A DNA stretch of 64,000 bases, from positions 423,366 to 487,365 of the forward strand of contig QEOQ01000522.1 of the NCBI GenBank assembly GCA_010279815.1, given 5' to 3'. Below the pieces are notes generated by a model. That model did not search any database. It was not told the DNA's origin and worked only from the letters and a program-made list of their open reading frames with translations. A program made the position numbers and the translations under genes. This document shows, in pieces, positions 10,205-19,520 of this stretch. Position 1 is the stretch's first letter; each line of letters begins with the position of its first letter. This DNA is from Brachionus plicatilis. Lineage: Eukaryota > Rotifera > Eurotatoria > Ploima > Brachionidae.

Positions 10205-11055
10205 TTTAGTCATTAATTTAAAGTGTTGAAAAATTTTTACTGAATCCGAAAAAAATTTTATCATTGATTTTCAATTGACACCTTGTGGACAGCATAAAAA
10301 ACTTTTAATAAAATTTTTAAATTAAATGTCCTCACTAATTACATTTGTTCAATATTTTTCCATTATAAATAATTTCATTATGTTCCAAATCCTGATTAAT
10401 TAAATATTTTTTTTTCTTTTATTTTTCAAATTTACTTGTTTAAAAGATATTTGTTCGAGATTATCTCTTTGGACTATGTTTTGATCTCTTAAAATTGTAA
10501 ATTATCAACAAGAATAAAAAAAAGAGATGTTATTTTATAAAAGCATGATGGAATTGTAGCACATGTTTATTATTTTATTATTTTTTTTATTCAGTGCTTA
10601 TGTAATACCCATTTAAATTTAAATTAATTAAATTTTAATTTTTTTTTTCTTATCCATATCTTCCCTCTTTCCTCTCTCTTCTTTGAGCCGAAAAAAAAAA
10701 TGTAAGTTGTATGGGGCCTCGCTTCGGAACAACCTTGAGAGATCATCTCCCTACAATTATCTATCTATGTTTTATTATTTTTATTATTATTATTTCCATT
10801 ATTTCCTATCTTTTTCTTCTTTATTTATTGTATTTTTCTTTTGACTAGAAGTGGCCAAAAACTTAATTAAATAAAATATTTACGAAGATAATTTGGTAAT
10901 TTTTACGAAAAAATACGGAAACTAACGTAAAAAAGTAAAAATTAAGGAGGTTTTACGTAAATTTATTATTGTACTATTGTGAAATTAGGAAATTTTTCTG
11001 AAAATTTCGAAAATTTACAAGCTTTGAACTATCCACTGCTGCAAATTATTTGAGA
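10205..11055. other. AT-rich intergenic stretch
   Basis: Contains one GC-richer island at about 10683-10760 (GGGGCCTCGCTTCGGAACAA) of unknown nature, and at about 10850-10985 a cluster of TTTTACG/TTACGTAAA motifs resembling the ends of the element at 16450-16958. No gene seen. Confidence 0.45.
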
Positions 11056-11059
11056 CAAT

Positions 11060-11885
11060 TGACAAGAGAGTTCTAAAGTCAGGTATTCTTGAGCTTTCAA
11101 CAAAGACATCAACGTATTCTTTCGAAAGGCTTGTTATCAAAGCGTTTTTGTGACCGAAGTATTTTTTAAGTATCTAATAAAAAGTTTTTCTAGCCTTAAT
11201 TTTATTGGATCTAATTTAGTTTCTTCAAGGAAGTTAAAAAAAATTTCCGACGGGGTGTCAAAGGGGAGATGGTAAATAGACTTGATAGAGATATTTTGAA
11301 GTACTTGTAACCTCTGGAAATTTGTTTTTGAGACTAGTTTTATAGTAAAAAAAACTATAATCTATAATTGAACCTATGAGAGCATTATAAACCCCTACTA
11401 AAGTTTTATCATTGAGTTTCCATGATTTATGGGACAGAATTTTGATAATATTTAGTCTATCTTGACACCTAGACCGGATAAACTCGACTTGAGAGTTAAA
11501 ACATAAGCTTTCATCAAATTGTATACCTAAAAAAATTGGAGAATCACAGTATGGACTTTTCTTGCCAAGAAGATTAAGAACTAGATCCTGATTTTTTGAA
11601 GAATTTCCAGATAAAAATTAAGTAACAGCACTTATCGGGAGCCATTTTTAGTCTCCATTTGTACAGCCAAGTTACGACTTTTTTCAAGTAGCTATTTATA
11701 ACTTTGGAAATGTTACCATATTTCTTAAATATGAAGAAAGTGACTAAATCATCTGCAAATAATAAAGAGTAAGAATTGTTTTTATTGTCCTGTTTAGGTA
11801 CGTCATTTATAAAAATTGAAAATAAAAGAGGGCTAATAACGGCACCCTGGGGGACGCCAGTTGCTATTTCTCCACAAGTTCGAAG
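11060..11885 (-). pseudogene. non-LTR retrotransposon RT relic, FADD family
   Basis: Minus-strand frames give AGVPQGAVISPLLFSIFINDV, then the catalytic box FADDLVTFFIFKK at about 11755, WLYKWRLKMAPDKCCYLIF, FLGIQFDESLCFNSQVEF and LIGSIIDYSFF. Order and spacing match LINE RT palm and thumb. Several single-base frameshifts and stops break it, so no long frame remains. The FADDLV..FFIF signature is shared with the fragment at 25450-25925, so both belong to one LINE family distinct from the YADD copy at 7.1-8.3 kb. Confidence 0.8.
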
Positions 11886-12239
11886 ACGGTGATCAATTTA
11901 ACCAAAAAATCTATATATATATCAAATTTTCTATATTTTTTTATGTCTATATTATGTCCCAATTAAACAGATTGATTTGAAAGCCACAAGTCTTTGGTCA
12001 GGTCTAAGTGCGGCCTTTAAATTTTTTTAGCCTAAATTTTGTGAATTTTAAGCAATTAAGCAGTAAAAGAGTAATTTTAAAATATTATCAAATATTATGA
12101 AAATTGGTGTTCACATTGATAATTCTTATCCTCAGATCCTCTGTTCAAATATTTGAATTCCACTTTAAATAATATGAATGAAGCAACAACACAAACAAAA
12201 ATCTAAATAAAAATAAAAATTTAAAGAATTAATTTTAAA
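11886..12239. other. AT-rich intergenic stretch
   Basis: No coding-like frame or repeat structure identified. Confidence 0.45.
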
Positions 12240-12245
12240 TTTATT
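12240..12245 (-). terminator. candidate polyadenylation signal of the Nanos gene
   Basis: AATAAA on the minus strand, 77 nt past the stop codon at 12322, the first such hexamer in a sensible position. Confidence 0.5.
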
Positions 12246-12321
12246 TATTATTAATAAGAAAAAAAAAAGCAACAATATAATTTGAAAATTCAATCACATC
12301 TAAAAACATCAGAATGGCACT

Positions 12322-12981
12322 TCAAGGCGATTTTGTAATATTCTTCAACATTTCATGTCTCAATCTTTTTTGAAGTACGGGACAATACTTCTTTGTGTGC
12401 GTTCTTTCTCCCGAGGCTCCACACTCGGGACACGAGTAATTTTTTAAAATGGGACAAACAACATTGCCATTCGAGTCCTTGAGAGCATGTGACGTGTATA
12501 TTTGCTCCGACTCTCCATTTGTCTTACAAAAAGTGCATATCTTAATTCTGCCACCCATAGCTCGGTGCATCGCTGCCTGCCGAATTGTTTCGGACATATC
12601 AATCAACTCGCTGCGCTTGGGCATACTTCGAGGACTCAATGGAAGGTTCTCTTGTTGACAGCTGATTGGTCCTGGGCTAGAAATTGCGTATTTGCTGATG
12701 CCTGTGCGTACCGGACTCATTACTTTAGAAAAAAAATAAATTAAATTTTAAAATAATATTTAAAATAATAAACAATAAAATAAAATACCTGAATTTTGAA
12801 ATGATTTGAATATAGGTCTGGACGGTGAAGCGCTTGAGGTCTGGGAGTATTGGAAAGATGCGGATAGAGGGGGGTTGAATGGAGAGAATGAGGGACTTGA
12901 AAAAGGAGACCATGGATGGCGGGTGGACCCGTTGTTCAAATTTGATGTGTCAATGGTCAGCGGAGAAAATTGATAGCTCAT
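12322..12981 (-). CDS. nanos: Nanos-type zinc-finger RNA-binding protein
   Basis: Spliced from exon 12981-12789 and exon 12722-12322, with a 66-nt GT..AG intron (12788-12723) that joins in phase 1 as a Val codon. The product is 197 residues. The C-terminal part has the full double CCHC finger: C-x2-C-x12-H-x10-C (CTFCKTNGESEQIYTS... with His, then CPI) followed by C-x2-C-x7-H-x4-C (CPECGASGERTHTKKYC). This spacing is diagnostic for Nanos, the germline translational repressor that acts with Pumilio and CCR4-NOT on mRNA 3' UTRs. The N-terminal region is Ser/Pro/Phe-rich and low complexity, as in other Nanos proteins. The open frame extends upstream of ATG 12981 to a TTG at 13005 and a stop beyond it, so 12981 is the first usable ATG. 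A TATA box lies just upstream. Intact; no lesions. Confidence 0.93.
12723..12788 (-). other. nanos: 66-nt intron of the Nanos gene
   Basis: Donor CAG|GTATTT at 12788 and acceptor TTCTAAAG| at 12723, AT-rich throughout. Removing it fuses the two open frames exactly; without it the first exon frame runs into low-complexity sequence and stops. Confidence 0.88.
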
Positions 12982-13023
12982 GGTTGATGAATTGTGTTGA
13001 CTCAAATGACATATTTGGATGAA

Positions 13024-13031
13024 TTTTTATA
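13024..13031 (-). promoter_or_regulatory. nanos: TATA box of the Nanos gene
   Basis: TATAAAAA on the minus strand in the context GGGTATAAAAATTC, 42-50 nt before the start codon at 12981. That leaves room for transcription to begin about 25-30 nt downstream and implies a very short 5' UTR. Confidence 0.5.
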
Positions 13032-13630
13032 CCCATGATAAGCGTTTGGGATAGATAATTGATTGGTTAATTTTGAGCCTGAGTGCTAAATTACATCTGG
13101 AATTAGATTGATTATTGTTTCATGTATGCAATCCTAATCTATAAGGACAAATAATCGTCGATAATTGAGATCTGGTTTTTGAATTTTTGCAACGGTTTAT
13201 TCAAAAGGGATTGTTGATCCAATAAGCTTTCTTTTACTTGTAATTTTCCCAAGATCAATTTTGAACAGAATATTTTCTTTTTTCCTCTGCGTCAGTACTC
13301 ATCTAATCTTTTCTCTCACACTTACATTTTTTTTTTTAAATTTTTATTAATTTTACTTATTTTTTTGTTACTAATTTCTGTTAGTCATTACGCAATTTAA
13401 TTATTTAGATCAGGTTATCTTTACCCTTTTTCTCTTTACTATTTAACTTTTTTTGCCTTTAATTATCTATTTTTTTATAATTTCTTTCCTTTGATTTTTA
13501 TTATTTTCTTTGTCTTGACTCAATTTAATCTATCGAGGTAAAGACAATGAGAAAAGAAAAAAGTTAAAATTCTTTCTGTGTTTTTTGTACTTAGCCTAAA
13601 TTAAAATTTATTTGCCTGCTAATTATTCGG
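13032..13630. other. AT-rich intergenic stretch
   Basis: Upstream of Nanos; pyrimidine-rich runs at 13260-13500, no gene or repeat recognised. Confidence 0.4.
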
Positions 13631-14161
13631 CATCTTGAAGTTGATGATTTCAAAACATCATTTCAATTCAAAAAGTTTGTCTTTAGATATTAAACTAAAT
13701 CTTTGCTTTCTGAGTTTTAATGTAACATGATTTACATGCAATGTAGATTTAGAAAATAAGAAAAAAATGAAAAAACATTTTTTCAATCCAATAATAAAAT
13801 CGATTTTCAATTTAGTTAACTGATTTTTGGTAAAGTTTTATTTTCATTTTATTAATAATTTAGAATTTTTTTATTTTTTTTTCTAAAAATTTAGGGGTCT
13901 TGCCTGTTATGTGACCAGTTGGTCACATATTATGTGACCAGTGACTTTATGTCGATTTGGTGACTAGGTATTTTTTCTGACTGGTTACATATTCACTGGT
14001 CACCTAATATGTGACCAGGCAATATTATTATTAAAATAAAGAATTTTTTTAAAAAAATTTTATTATTTAAGTGACCAGTCATTAAATTTATATGACCAGT
14101 TTTTTTATTTACGTGACCAATTTATATATTATTTTAAAATTATAAAAATTCAATAAAAAAT

Positions 14162-14572
14162 TTATTTATGCATATATGCGATAAGTTGCTTTACACCACA
14201 CTCATTTTTCATTAATTTCCCGCACTTCGGGCAAGTTATTGGGTTTTTAAGTTTGCTAAGAACTTTTTTTACAGCAAGGTAAATTGCACTAGAAAATATT
14301 TTTTTTGTTGGATTTAAACTAAGCTTGCAAATGGCCACAAAAACCTCTTCAAAATCTGATTCACAATTTTCTTCATGATCTGAATCGGTGCCATTTGCCA
14401 AAAAATCACTCTCTCTTATTGTAATTGTTTCCATATGTGGATAACTTTGAAAAGTATCTTTTGAGGTTTTTTCTTTGGCACAATGGCTCTCATCGATTTC
14501 CACAATTTTGCCTTTACCGCCTAATTTTAGATTTTTTTTGTCAATGTCAACCGTACCGTATATTTACAATTA
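14162..14572 (-). CDS. small acidic protein with C-terminal C2H2-like finger, element-encoded
   Basis: An open minus-strand frame of about 137 codons. No ATG lies near its 5' edge; the first internal ATG is at 14434, giving 90 residues, or an upstream exon may be missing. The middle is acidic (TDSDHEENCESDFEE). The C-terminus has CPKCGKLMKNECGVK followed by a terminal His, a half-finger of C-x2-C type with a possible H. It lies inside the TGTGACCAG-array element. The same C-terminal pattern occurs in the proteins of the elements at 14800-15499 and 46080-47736. No transposase motif; DNA binding is inferred from the finger only. Confidence 0.65.
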
Positions 14573-14799
14573 AATTTTATTTAACTTAAAAGAAATCTAT
14601 GTGACCAATTACAAAATTTTCGTGACCAAATGTTTTTTAGGTGACCAGGTTAAAATTATTTATAAACATTTTTACCAATTAAATAATTTTGCCTGATCAC
14701 ATATTAGGTGACCAGAGAATATGTGACCAGTCAGAAAAAGACCTGGTCACCAAATCGACATAAAGTCACTGGTCACATAATATGTGACCAACTAGTAAC

Positions 14800-15499
14800 G
14801 GGTCAAGTCCAGAATGTGATCAGTGATCAATGATCACATATTTCGTGATCAAAAAAGCCTCTAATTTATGAAAAAATAAAAATAAATTTTTTTTGGTGAT
14901 CTGGAAATTTTTTAAAATATATTAAACTTTATTACCAATTTTCAAAAAAAAATTTTAGTCTCAATATTCAAATAAAATAAAACAAAATCTAAATTATCCT
15001 TATTCTTTGTGTTTTTTTGACTTATACAATTTAACGCCCTTTTCATTTTTCATAAATTCACCACAAATGCTACATTCTACCGGATTTGAATGTTTGCTTA
15101 ATGATTTTTTTGCAGCTAATTTAGTTGCATCGGACGATTCTACTGGGGCCAAAGCCATTTCTTTGTAAAAAAAACTGCCTTTTCTTTTACGGTTTTTAAG
15201 TCTTCATATATATTTCAAAAATTATGGTTTATAATCGTGAGTTTTTAGTGTAGCAATTTTTTTTGTTTTTTTTTTTTCATTCAATATTAACATAATTTTA
15301 AAATTTTGAAATTTTTAGAATGAAAATAATTTTTGATTTCAACAAAAAAATTTTATGTGATCAAAAAAAATTTTGGTGATCAATTTTTGATCACTAAGAG
15401 TACACTTAATATTTTGGTGATCAAAATGATCACATTCTGGACATGATACCTATGATCACATTTTTTGGTGAAAACTTGATCACATTCTGAACATGACCT
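14800..15499. mobile_element. nested TGATCAC-array TIR element with perfect 8-bp target duplication
   Basis: Starts GGGTCAAGTCCAGAATGTGA and ends with the complement of AGGTCATGTTCAGAATGTGA. It is flanked by CTAGTAAC at 14792-14799 and 15500-15507, a perfect 8-bp duplication, and removing it reconstitutes the right arm of the host element. Subterminal TGATCA/GTGATCAA copies are abundant in both ends. Confidence 0.9.
15000..15158 (-). CDS. 52-residue zinc-finger protein of the TGATCAC element
   Basis: ATG 15158 to TAA 15000. The N-terminal half is Ala/Ser/Lys-rich (KLAAKKSLSKHSNP), then CSICGEFMKNEKGVK and a basic end with His (KSKKHKE), giving C-x2-C..H consistent with a compact C2H2 finger. 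The frame is open about 15 codons further upstream with a Lys/Arg-rich run, without another ATG. It is clearly homologous to the C-terminus of the protein at 14162-14572, although the two elements have different end motifs (GTGATCA versus TGTGACC). Function unknown; sequence-specific DNA binding is inferred. Confidence 0.7.
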   Translation of the reverse strand: MALAPVESSDATKLAAKKSLSKHSNPVECSICGEFMKNEKGVKLYKSKKHKE

Positions 15500-15779
15500 C
15501 TAGTAACATAACAGACAATACCCAAATATAATTGTGAATGCTAACTCAAATACTTTTGAAATAAAAAATCTCAAATAAACTCTACAAAAAATCAGTTAAT
15601 ACATTTAAATATTAAAATCGATTATCAATCGACTGAGAGAATGTTTTTTCAATTTTTTTTTATTTTCTAAATCTACATTGCATTTAAAGCATAATACATT
15701 ACAATTATTTAAATTAAATCAAAGATTTAGTTTAATGTCTTAGGATAAACTTTTTGAATTGATCATCAACTTCAAGATG

Positions 15780-16031
15780 TCACTTATTCTCTAGTTATAA
15801 ATATATTAATTATTGAGAAATTTAGATTGTACATCACAAATTTTTAATAAAATACCCCGAATTATTAAATTTGAACCCCAATTTTATTAAGAAAACTACA
15901 AAAAAAAATACTCAAAAAATTATAAAAACCCTATTTTTTATTATTTTTATTAATAATTTCAAAAAACACCACTTTGGCGATGAAATTAAGAACAAAAAAA
16001 AGGAATTTTTAATAGATGACCACAAATTAAT
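15780..16031. other. AT-rich spacer between two element nests
   Basis: Contains ACCCTATTTTTTATT, which also lies just outside the next nest at about 19553 in direct orientation. No gene. Confidence 0.4.
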
Positions 16032-16449
16032 TACTGGGGTGAAGTTTTGACATGAGTTAATTAAAAAATAACTCGTTTTATTTAATTCATTTTTTTTTAA
16101 ACTCATTTTTTCTAACTCAGTTTTTTGGTTTCAAAAAAAAAAGGTGACTTTCACATTGGTGTTTTTTTACAATTTGTCAAATTTAAATCTTTTAATTGTG
16201 CATGAGTCTATGAGGCTCAGAAGTTTAAATAAATAAAAATAGTAAATTGGTGTTTTTAAAAGAAGAAGAATTGTTCAATTAAAGTTTTTATTAAAAAGAA
16301 AAGGATTTAAGCAAAATTTACAAAAAAAAAGTTAATTTATTAATTAAATATTTTTTTTTCCACGAATGTGATATTTATCTTTGTTTTATGAATCTACCAC
16401 CTTTTTTTCCAATATCTTGGATAAGTTAATATTTAAAATAGGAATAATA

Positions 16450-16958
16450 CAGTGGTGATTTGATTACAGTATTTTACGAAAAATTACGTAAAATACAGTA
16501 AATTAACCAAATTTTACCACATTTTACGTAAATTAATGTAAAATCCGAAAAGTGAAAAAGAAGTATTTTACGAAAAATGAAGTAAATTTTCATGATTTTG
16601 AGATAATTTTGGTAAAATTAAAAACGGCCAATTCAAAATTCAAAATTTTTTGGAAAAATGTCTTTTTTTTTCCGAAAATCGAAAATTTAAGACAGTTTTT
16701 TTATTCATAAATTGGTCAAAAAAATAGTTATTTTTAAATTGTTGTAAAAAAAATTTTCTTAAATTTTCGATTTTCGGAAAAAAAAAAGACATTTTTTCAA
16801 AAAATTTTGAATTTTGAATTGGCCGTTTTTAATTTTACCAAATTTTACCAAAATTTCCAAAATCATGAAAATTTACTTAATTTTTCGTAAAATACTTCTT
16901 TTTCACTTTTCGGAATTTACGTTAATTTACGTAAAATACTGTTATGAAATCACCACTG
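16450..16958. mobile_element. element B: TA-flanked foldback MITE, TTTTACGTAAA motif
   Basis: CAGTGGTGATTTGATTACAG and its complement (CTGTTATGAAATCACCACTG) at the ends, TA at 16448-16449 and 16959-16960. The 509 bp fold back almost completely; shared inner blocks include AAAACGGCCAATTCAAAATT and TCCGAAAATCGAAAATTTAAG. CAGT start plus TA target suggests the Tc1/mariner-pogo group. No ORF of its own. Confidence 0.88.
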
Positions 16959-17120
16959 TAAAATTATTAGTAAAATTAACTTATTATTTTTTTTTTAATT
17001 TTATTTCTCTTATTTTAATAACACTGAAGGGGCAAAATCCTAAAGGTTTTGACATAAAAAAAATGAAAAAAAAAGAATTAATTTTTAGCAGTGTATAATT
17101 TTATCAGCAATGGGTTTTTT

Positions 17121-17164
17121 TTTTATTTGTTTTCTGTACCGAGCTAAAGCTCCTTCAGAATAAG
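17121..17164 (-). repeat. LINE-type 3' end with GGAGCTTTAGCTC hairpin
   Basis: On the minus strand: TTCTGAAGGAGCTTTAGCTC, then GGTACAGAAAACAAATAAA. The short hairpin GAGCTTTAGCTC followed by an A-rich tail recurs at 25885-25926 (directly after RT relics), 35335-35380, 58771-58815 and 54091-54126, which identifies it as a shared retrotransposon 3' end. Confidence 0.6.
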
Positions 17165-17791
17165 TTTAAAAAAAAATAAAAAAAAAATTAAAGTTAATAA
17201 AATTAGATAAAAAAAAAGAATCGAAATAAAGTAAATAAGCTAAAAAAAATGAAAGTTGAAAAGACATAAATTGGAATAGATTGTTACATGTTTCAATGGG
17301 TTTAAGGTTTAAATGTATTTTTAAGTTATTTATTTAAGTTTGGGTTTCATTTAGAGTCTTTTGTCGCAATTATAGAAGTTTTAAAGAAAATCAGACATTT
17401 TTAAATTAATTATTTAATTAACACTTTTTATTTTGGATATGTTTTTCGTTAGTAGCTAATTTATTTTTAAAGTAGCTAAATAAAAATATTTTTTAGTAGA
17501 TAATTATTATAGTAGCTAAAATATTTTTTTAGTAGATAAATAAATTTACTAATAGATAATTAAATTAATAGATAATTCGTAAAGTAGCTAAAAAAAAAAT
17601 TAACACCTCATAACATATTGACATTTTTTTTTGAGTTCTTAATTATTCTTTGATGTAATTGACATATGAATTTTTACAAATTGGCACCTCTTAAAGAAAT
17701 CCAACTAATTAATGACCAGTTTTAGAATAAAAACTCAGTCTTTTTCAAACTTTTTCAAACTTTTATACAACATATCATAAAAAATTACATT

Positions 17792-18161
17792 ATGTCGGAA
17801 GAAACATCTAGCTCAACTTCTATCTTAGCTTTACATCAAGCTCAGTCAAATATTGATGACACAGATAACGATGCAAGTTTGATTGAAGAAGCAGTTATTC
17901 ATAAAAAAGGCAAATCGAGCACTTCAAAGAAATTCAATTGGTCCTTTAAATACTGCTTTAGCCAATAATGAGAATAATCACAATGATCAGCCAATTGTAG
18001 AACAACAAGACACTATTTTGGGTGAAATAGATTTATTAAATGTTTTACAAGCAAATGTTGCAAATCAACCAGTCAAACGTAAAAGAGGTCGTCCTCCAAA
18101 AGCTAGTCAAAAAGAAGTCAATATTGGTGTTTCTAAAAGAAATAAATTGAGTAATGATTAA
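17792..18161 (+). pseudogene. acidic/Ser-rich AT-hook protein of element C, one frameshift
   Basis: ATG 17792 opens a Ser/Asp/Glu-rich N-terminus (MSEETSSSTSILALHQAQS, then DDTDNDASLIEEAVIHKKGK). One single-base shift at about 17925 moves the reading to a second frame, which continues (NSIGPLNTALANNENN...) to a C-terminus with a canonical AT-hook, KRKRGRPPK, and stops at 18161. Total length about 123 residues if read through. AT-hooks bind the minor groove of AT-rich DNA. No catalytic domain. The frameshift may be real decay or an assembly error in an A-rich run. Confidence 0.7.
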
Positions 18162-18184
18162 ATAATTATTCTAATTATATTTTA

Positions 18185-19221
18185 CCGTAATTCCGTGTTG
18201 GGGGACGCGTGCATTAATACCCAAAGTCATATGTGAAGTGCATGCACAGACATTAACCCCTTCCATGTTAAAAAAATACTATTAAAGGTTCGACGCACTA
18301 CATGTGCAACTTTGGGTATTAACGCGTGATACTAATAAAAAAACCAAGTTTAAATGTCGAGTTAATAATCAAAAAATCTTTTTTAGAGCAACACTTTAAT
18401 TTGAAATTTTCTGAAATATTAAAAAAATAATTTTGCATATTTCAACTTTTAGTGCGACCATTCAAACAAAATTATGAAAATGTTTTTTAATATTAAAAAT
18501 TATTTTTTTTATGCTTATCTAGTTATAGATGCAGCTTTTTTTTTAAAGATTTAAAAAATCATACGATATTTCATAGAATATAAATATAAAAATAATATGA
18601 CAAAGTCTTGAATTAATTATAAGAGCGGCGTTTAAAGACAATATTAAAATAAAAAAAATACTATTTGAAAATCTTAATTTGATGATTTGTTTTTTGAGCC
18701 CTTTTTCCTACCAAGAGGCTTTCGAACACTCCCATCTTTGTTTAAAACTACAACTGGGGTAATATCAACTCTATTCAAGTTACTTTGAAGAGGTCGACGC
18801 ATAACTTCCTCATTCTGGTTTGAAATTATCTATGAAATATCGTATGATTTTTTAAATCTTTAAAAAAAAAGCTGCATCTATAACTAGATAAGCATAAAAA
18901 AAATAATTTTTAATATTAAAAAACATTTTCATAATTTTGTTTGAATGGTCGCACTAAAAGTTGAAATATGCAAAATTATTTTTTTAATATTTCAGAAAAT
19001 TTCAAATTAAAGTGTTGCTCTAAAAAAGATTTTTTGATTATTAACTCGACATTTAAACTTGGTTTTTTTATTAGTATCACGCGTTAATACCCAAAGTTGC
19101 ACATGTAGTGCGTCGAACCTTTAATAGTATTTTTTTAACATGGAAGGGGTTAATGTCTGTGCATGCACTTCACATATGACTTTGGGTATTAATGCACGCG
19201 TCCCCCAACACGGAATTACGG
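18185..19221. mobile_element. element D: TA-flanked element with 393-bp inverted arms
   Basis: CCGTAATTCCGTGTTGGGGG at the left end and its complement at the right, with TA at 18183-18184 and 19222-19223. Left arm 18185-18577 and right arm 18829-19221 are both exactly 393 bp and nearly identical by eye, so the element is probably young. The 251-bp loop contains one small ORF. TA target duplication and long TIRs suggest a Tc1/mariner-type non-autonomous element. Confidence 0.9.
18674..18802 (-). CDS. 42-residue AT-hook-like protein in the loop of element D
   Basis: ATG 18802 to TAA 18674. The frame is open 12 codons further upstream. The C-terminus reads VRKPLGRKKGSKNKSSN, close to the AT-hook plus basic extension RKPRGRPKGSKNK known from many chromatin proteins. 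The N-terminus (MRRPLQSNLNRVDITPVVVL) is not recognised. It is the only open frame of protein-like composition in the 251-bp spacer between the inverted arms. DNA binding is inferred. Confidence 0.6.
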   Translation of the reverse strand: MRRPLQSNLNRVDITPVVVLNKDGSVRKPLGRKKGSKNKSSN

Positions 19222-19520
19222 TATTGGTCATTTTTTGTATTTTTTTGTTGTCTTATTTTTTTATTTTTTTCTTTATAATTAGCTACTTAAATAAAATAAT
19301 TATCTACTTTTTATTTTTTTTTATCTATTTTTCTAAATAAAAATTAGCTACAAAAAAATAAAATTAGCTACTAACACAAAATATATCCTTTTTATTTTAA
19401 GGTTCAAATTTTCTCTTTTCATAAAAACATTGTGGCAGAAAAAAATGAGTAAAAATGAGTTAACAAAATAACTAATTCATTTAATTAATTAATGTCAAAA
19501 CTTCACCCCAGTAAATTAAT

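Larger units (their letters stand above)
13895..15523. mobile_element. TGTGACCAG-array TIR element encoding a small zinc-finger protein
   Basis: Left end GGGTCTTGCCTGTTATGTGA and right end (complement) GGGTATTGTCTGTTATGTTA continue as matching arms: TAGTTGGTCACATATTATG, GTGACCAGTGACTTTATGTC, GATTTGGTGAC. The flanking 8-mers AAATTTAG and AAATATAA agree at 6 of 8. Many TGTGACCA copies fill both subterminal regions. It encodes the protein at 14162-14572 and is itself interrupted near its right end by the element 14800-15499. The same family occurs at 21839-22500. Confidence 0.85.
13631..15779. mobile_element. outer foldback element split by a nested TGTGACC element
   Basis: The left arm from CATCTTGAAGTTGATGAT (13631) to about 13850 pairs with the right arm ending ATCATCAACTTCAAGATG (15779). 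Shared inner blocks include ATTAAACTAAATCTTTG, GCAATGTAGATTTAGAAAAT and AAATCGATT. Arms are about 230-250 bp. The whole central part is the later insertion 13895-15523. Confidence 0.75.
17435..19388. mobile_element. element C: GTAGCTAA-array TIR element encoding an AT-hook protein
   Basis: Ends GGATATGTTTTTCGTTAGTA and (complement) GGATATATTTTGTGTTAGTA, flanked by TTTTTATTTT (17425-17434 and 19389-19398). This 10-bp duplication is perfect but low complexity. Subterminal arrays of GTAGCTAA and GTAGATAA lie at both ends. A 10-bp duplication would fit MULE-type elements. It carries the AT-hook pseudogene at 17792-18161 and was later split by element D. Confidence 0.82.
16032..19512. mobile_element. 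element A of the second nest, AACTCATTTTT-motif TIRs
   Basis: Left TIR (T)ACTGGGGTGAAGTTTTGACA at 16032 and its inverted copy ending CCCCAGT at 19512 are flanked by AAATTAAT (16024-16031 and 19513-19520), a perfect 8-bp duplication. Subterminal AACTCATTTTT copies occur at both ends. After removing the elements nested in it, about 1 kb of its own sequence remains (16140-16447, 16961-17424, 19399-19430), with no coding frame recognised. Confidence 0.8.

Noticed and set aside
12449..12744. Plus-strand open frames opposite the Nanos finger exon
   Set aside because: Shadows of a well-supported minus-strand gene.
13895..15523. TGTGACCA repeats as a CRISPR-like array
   Set aside because: The copies are short, irregularly spaced, inverted between ends and inside a TIR element with target duplications; the genome is eukaryotic.
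16814..17098. 94-codon plus-strand frame
   Set aside because: It starts within the arm of foldback element B and is composed of repeat motif translation.
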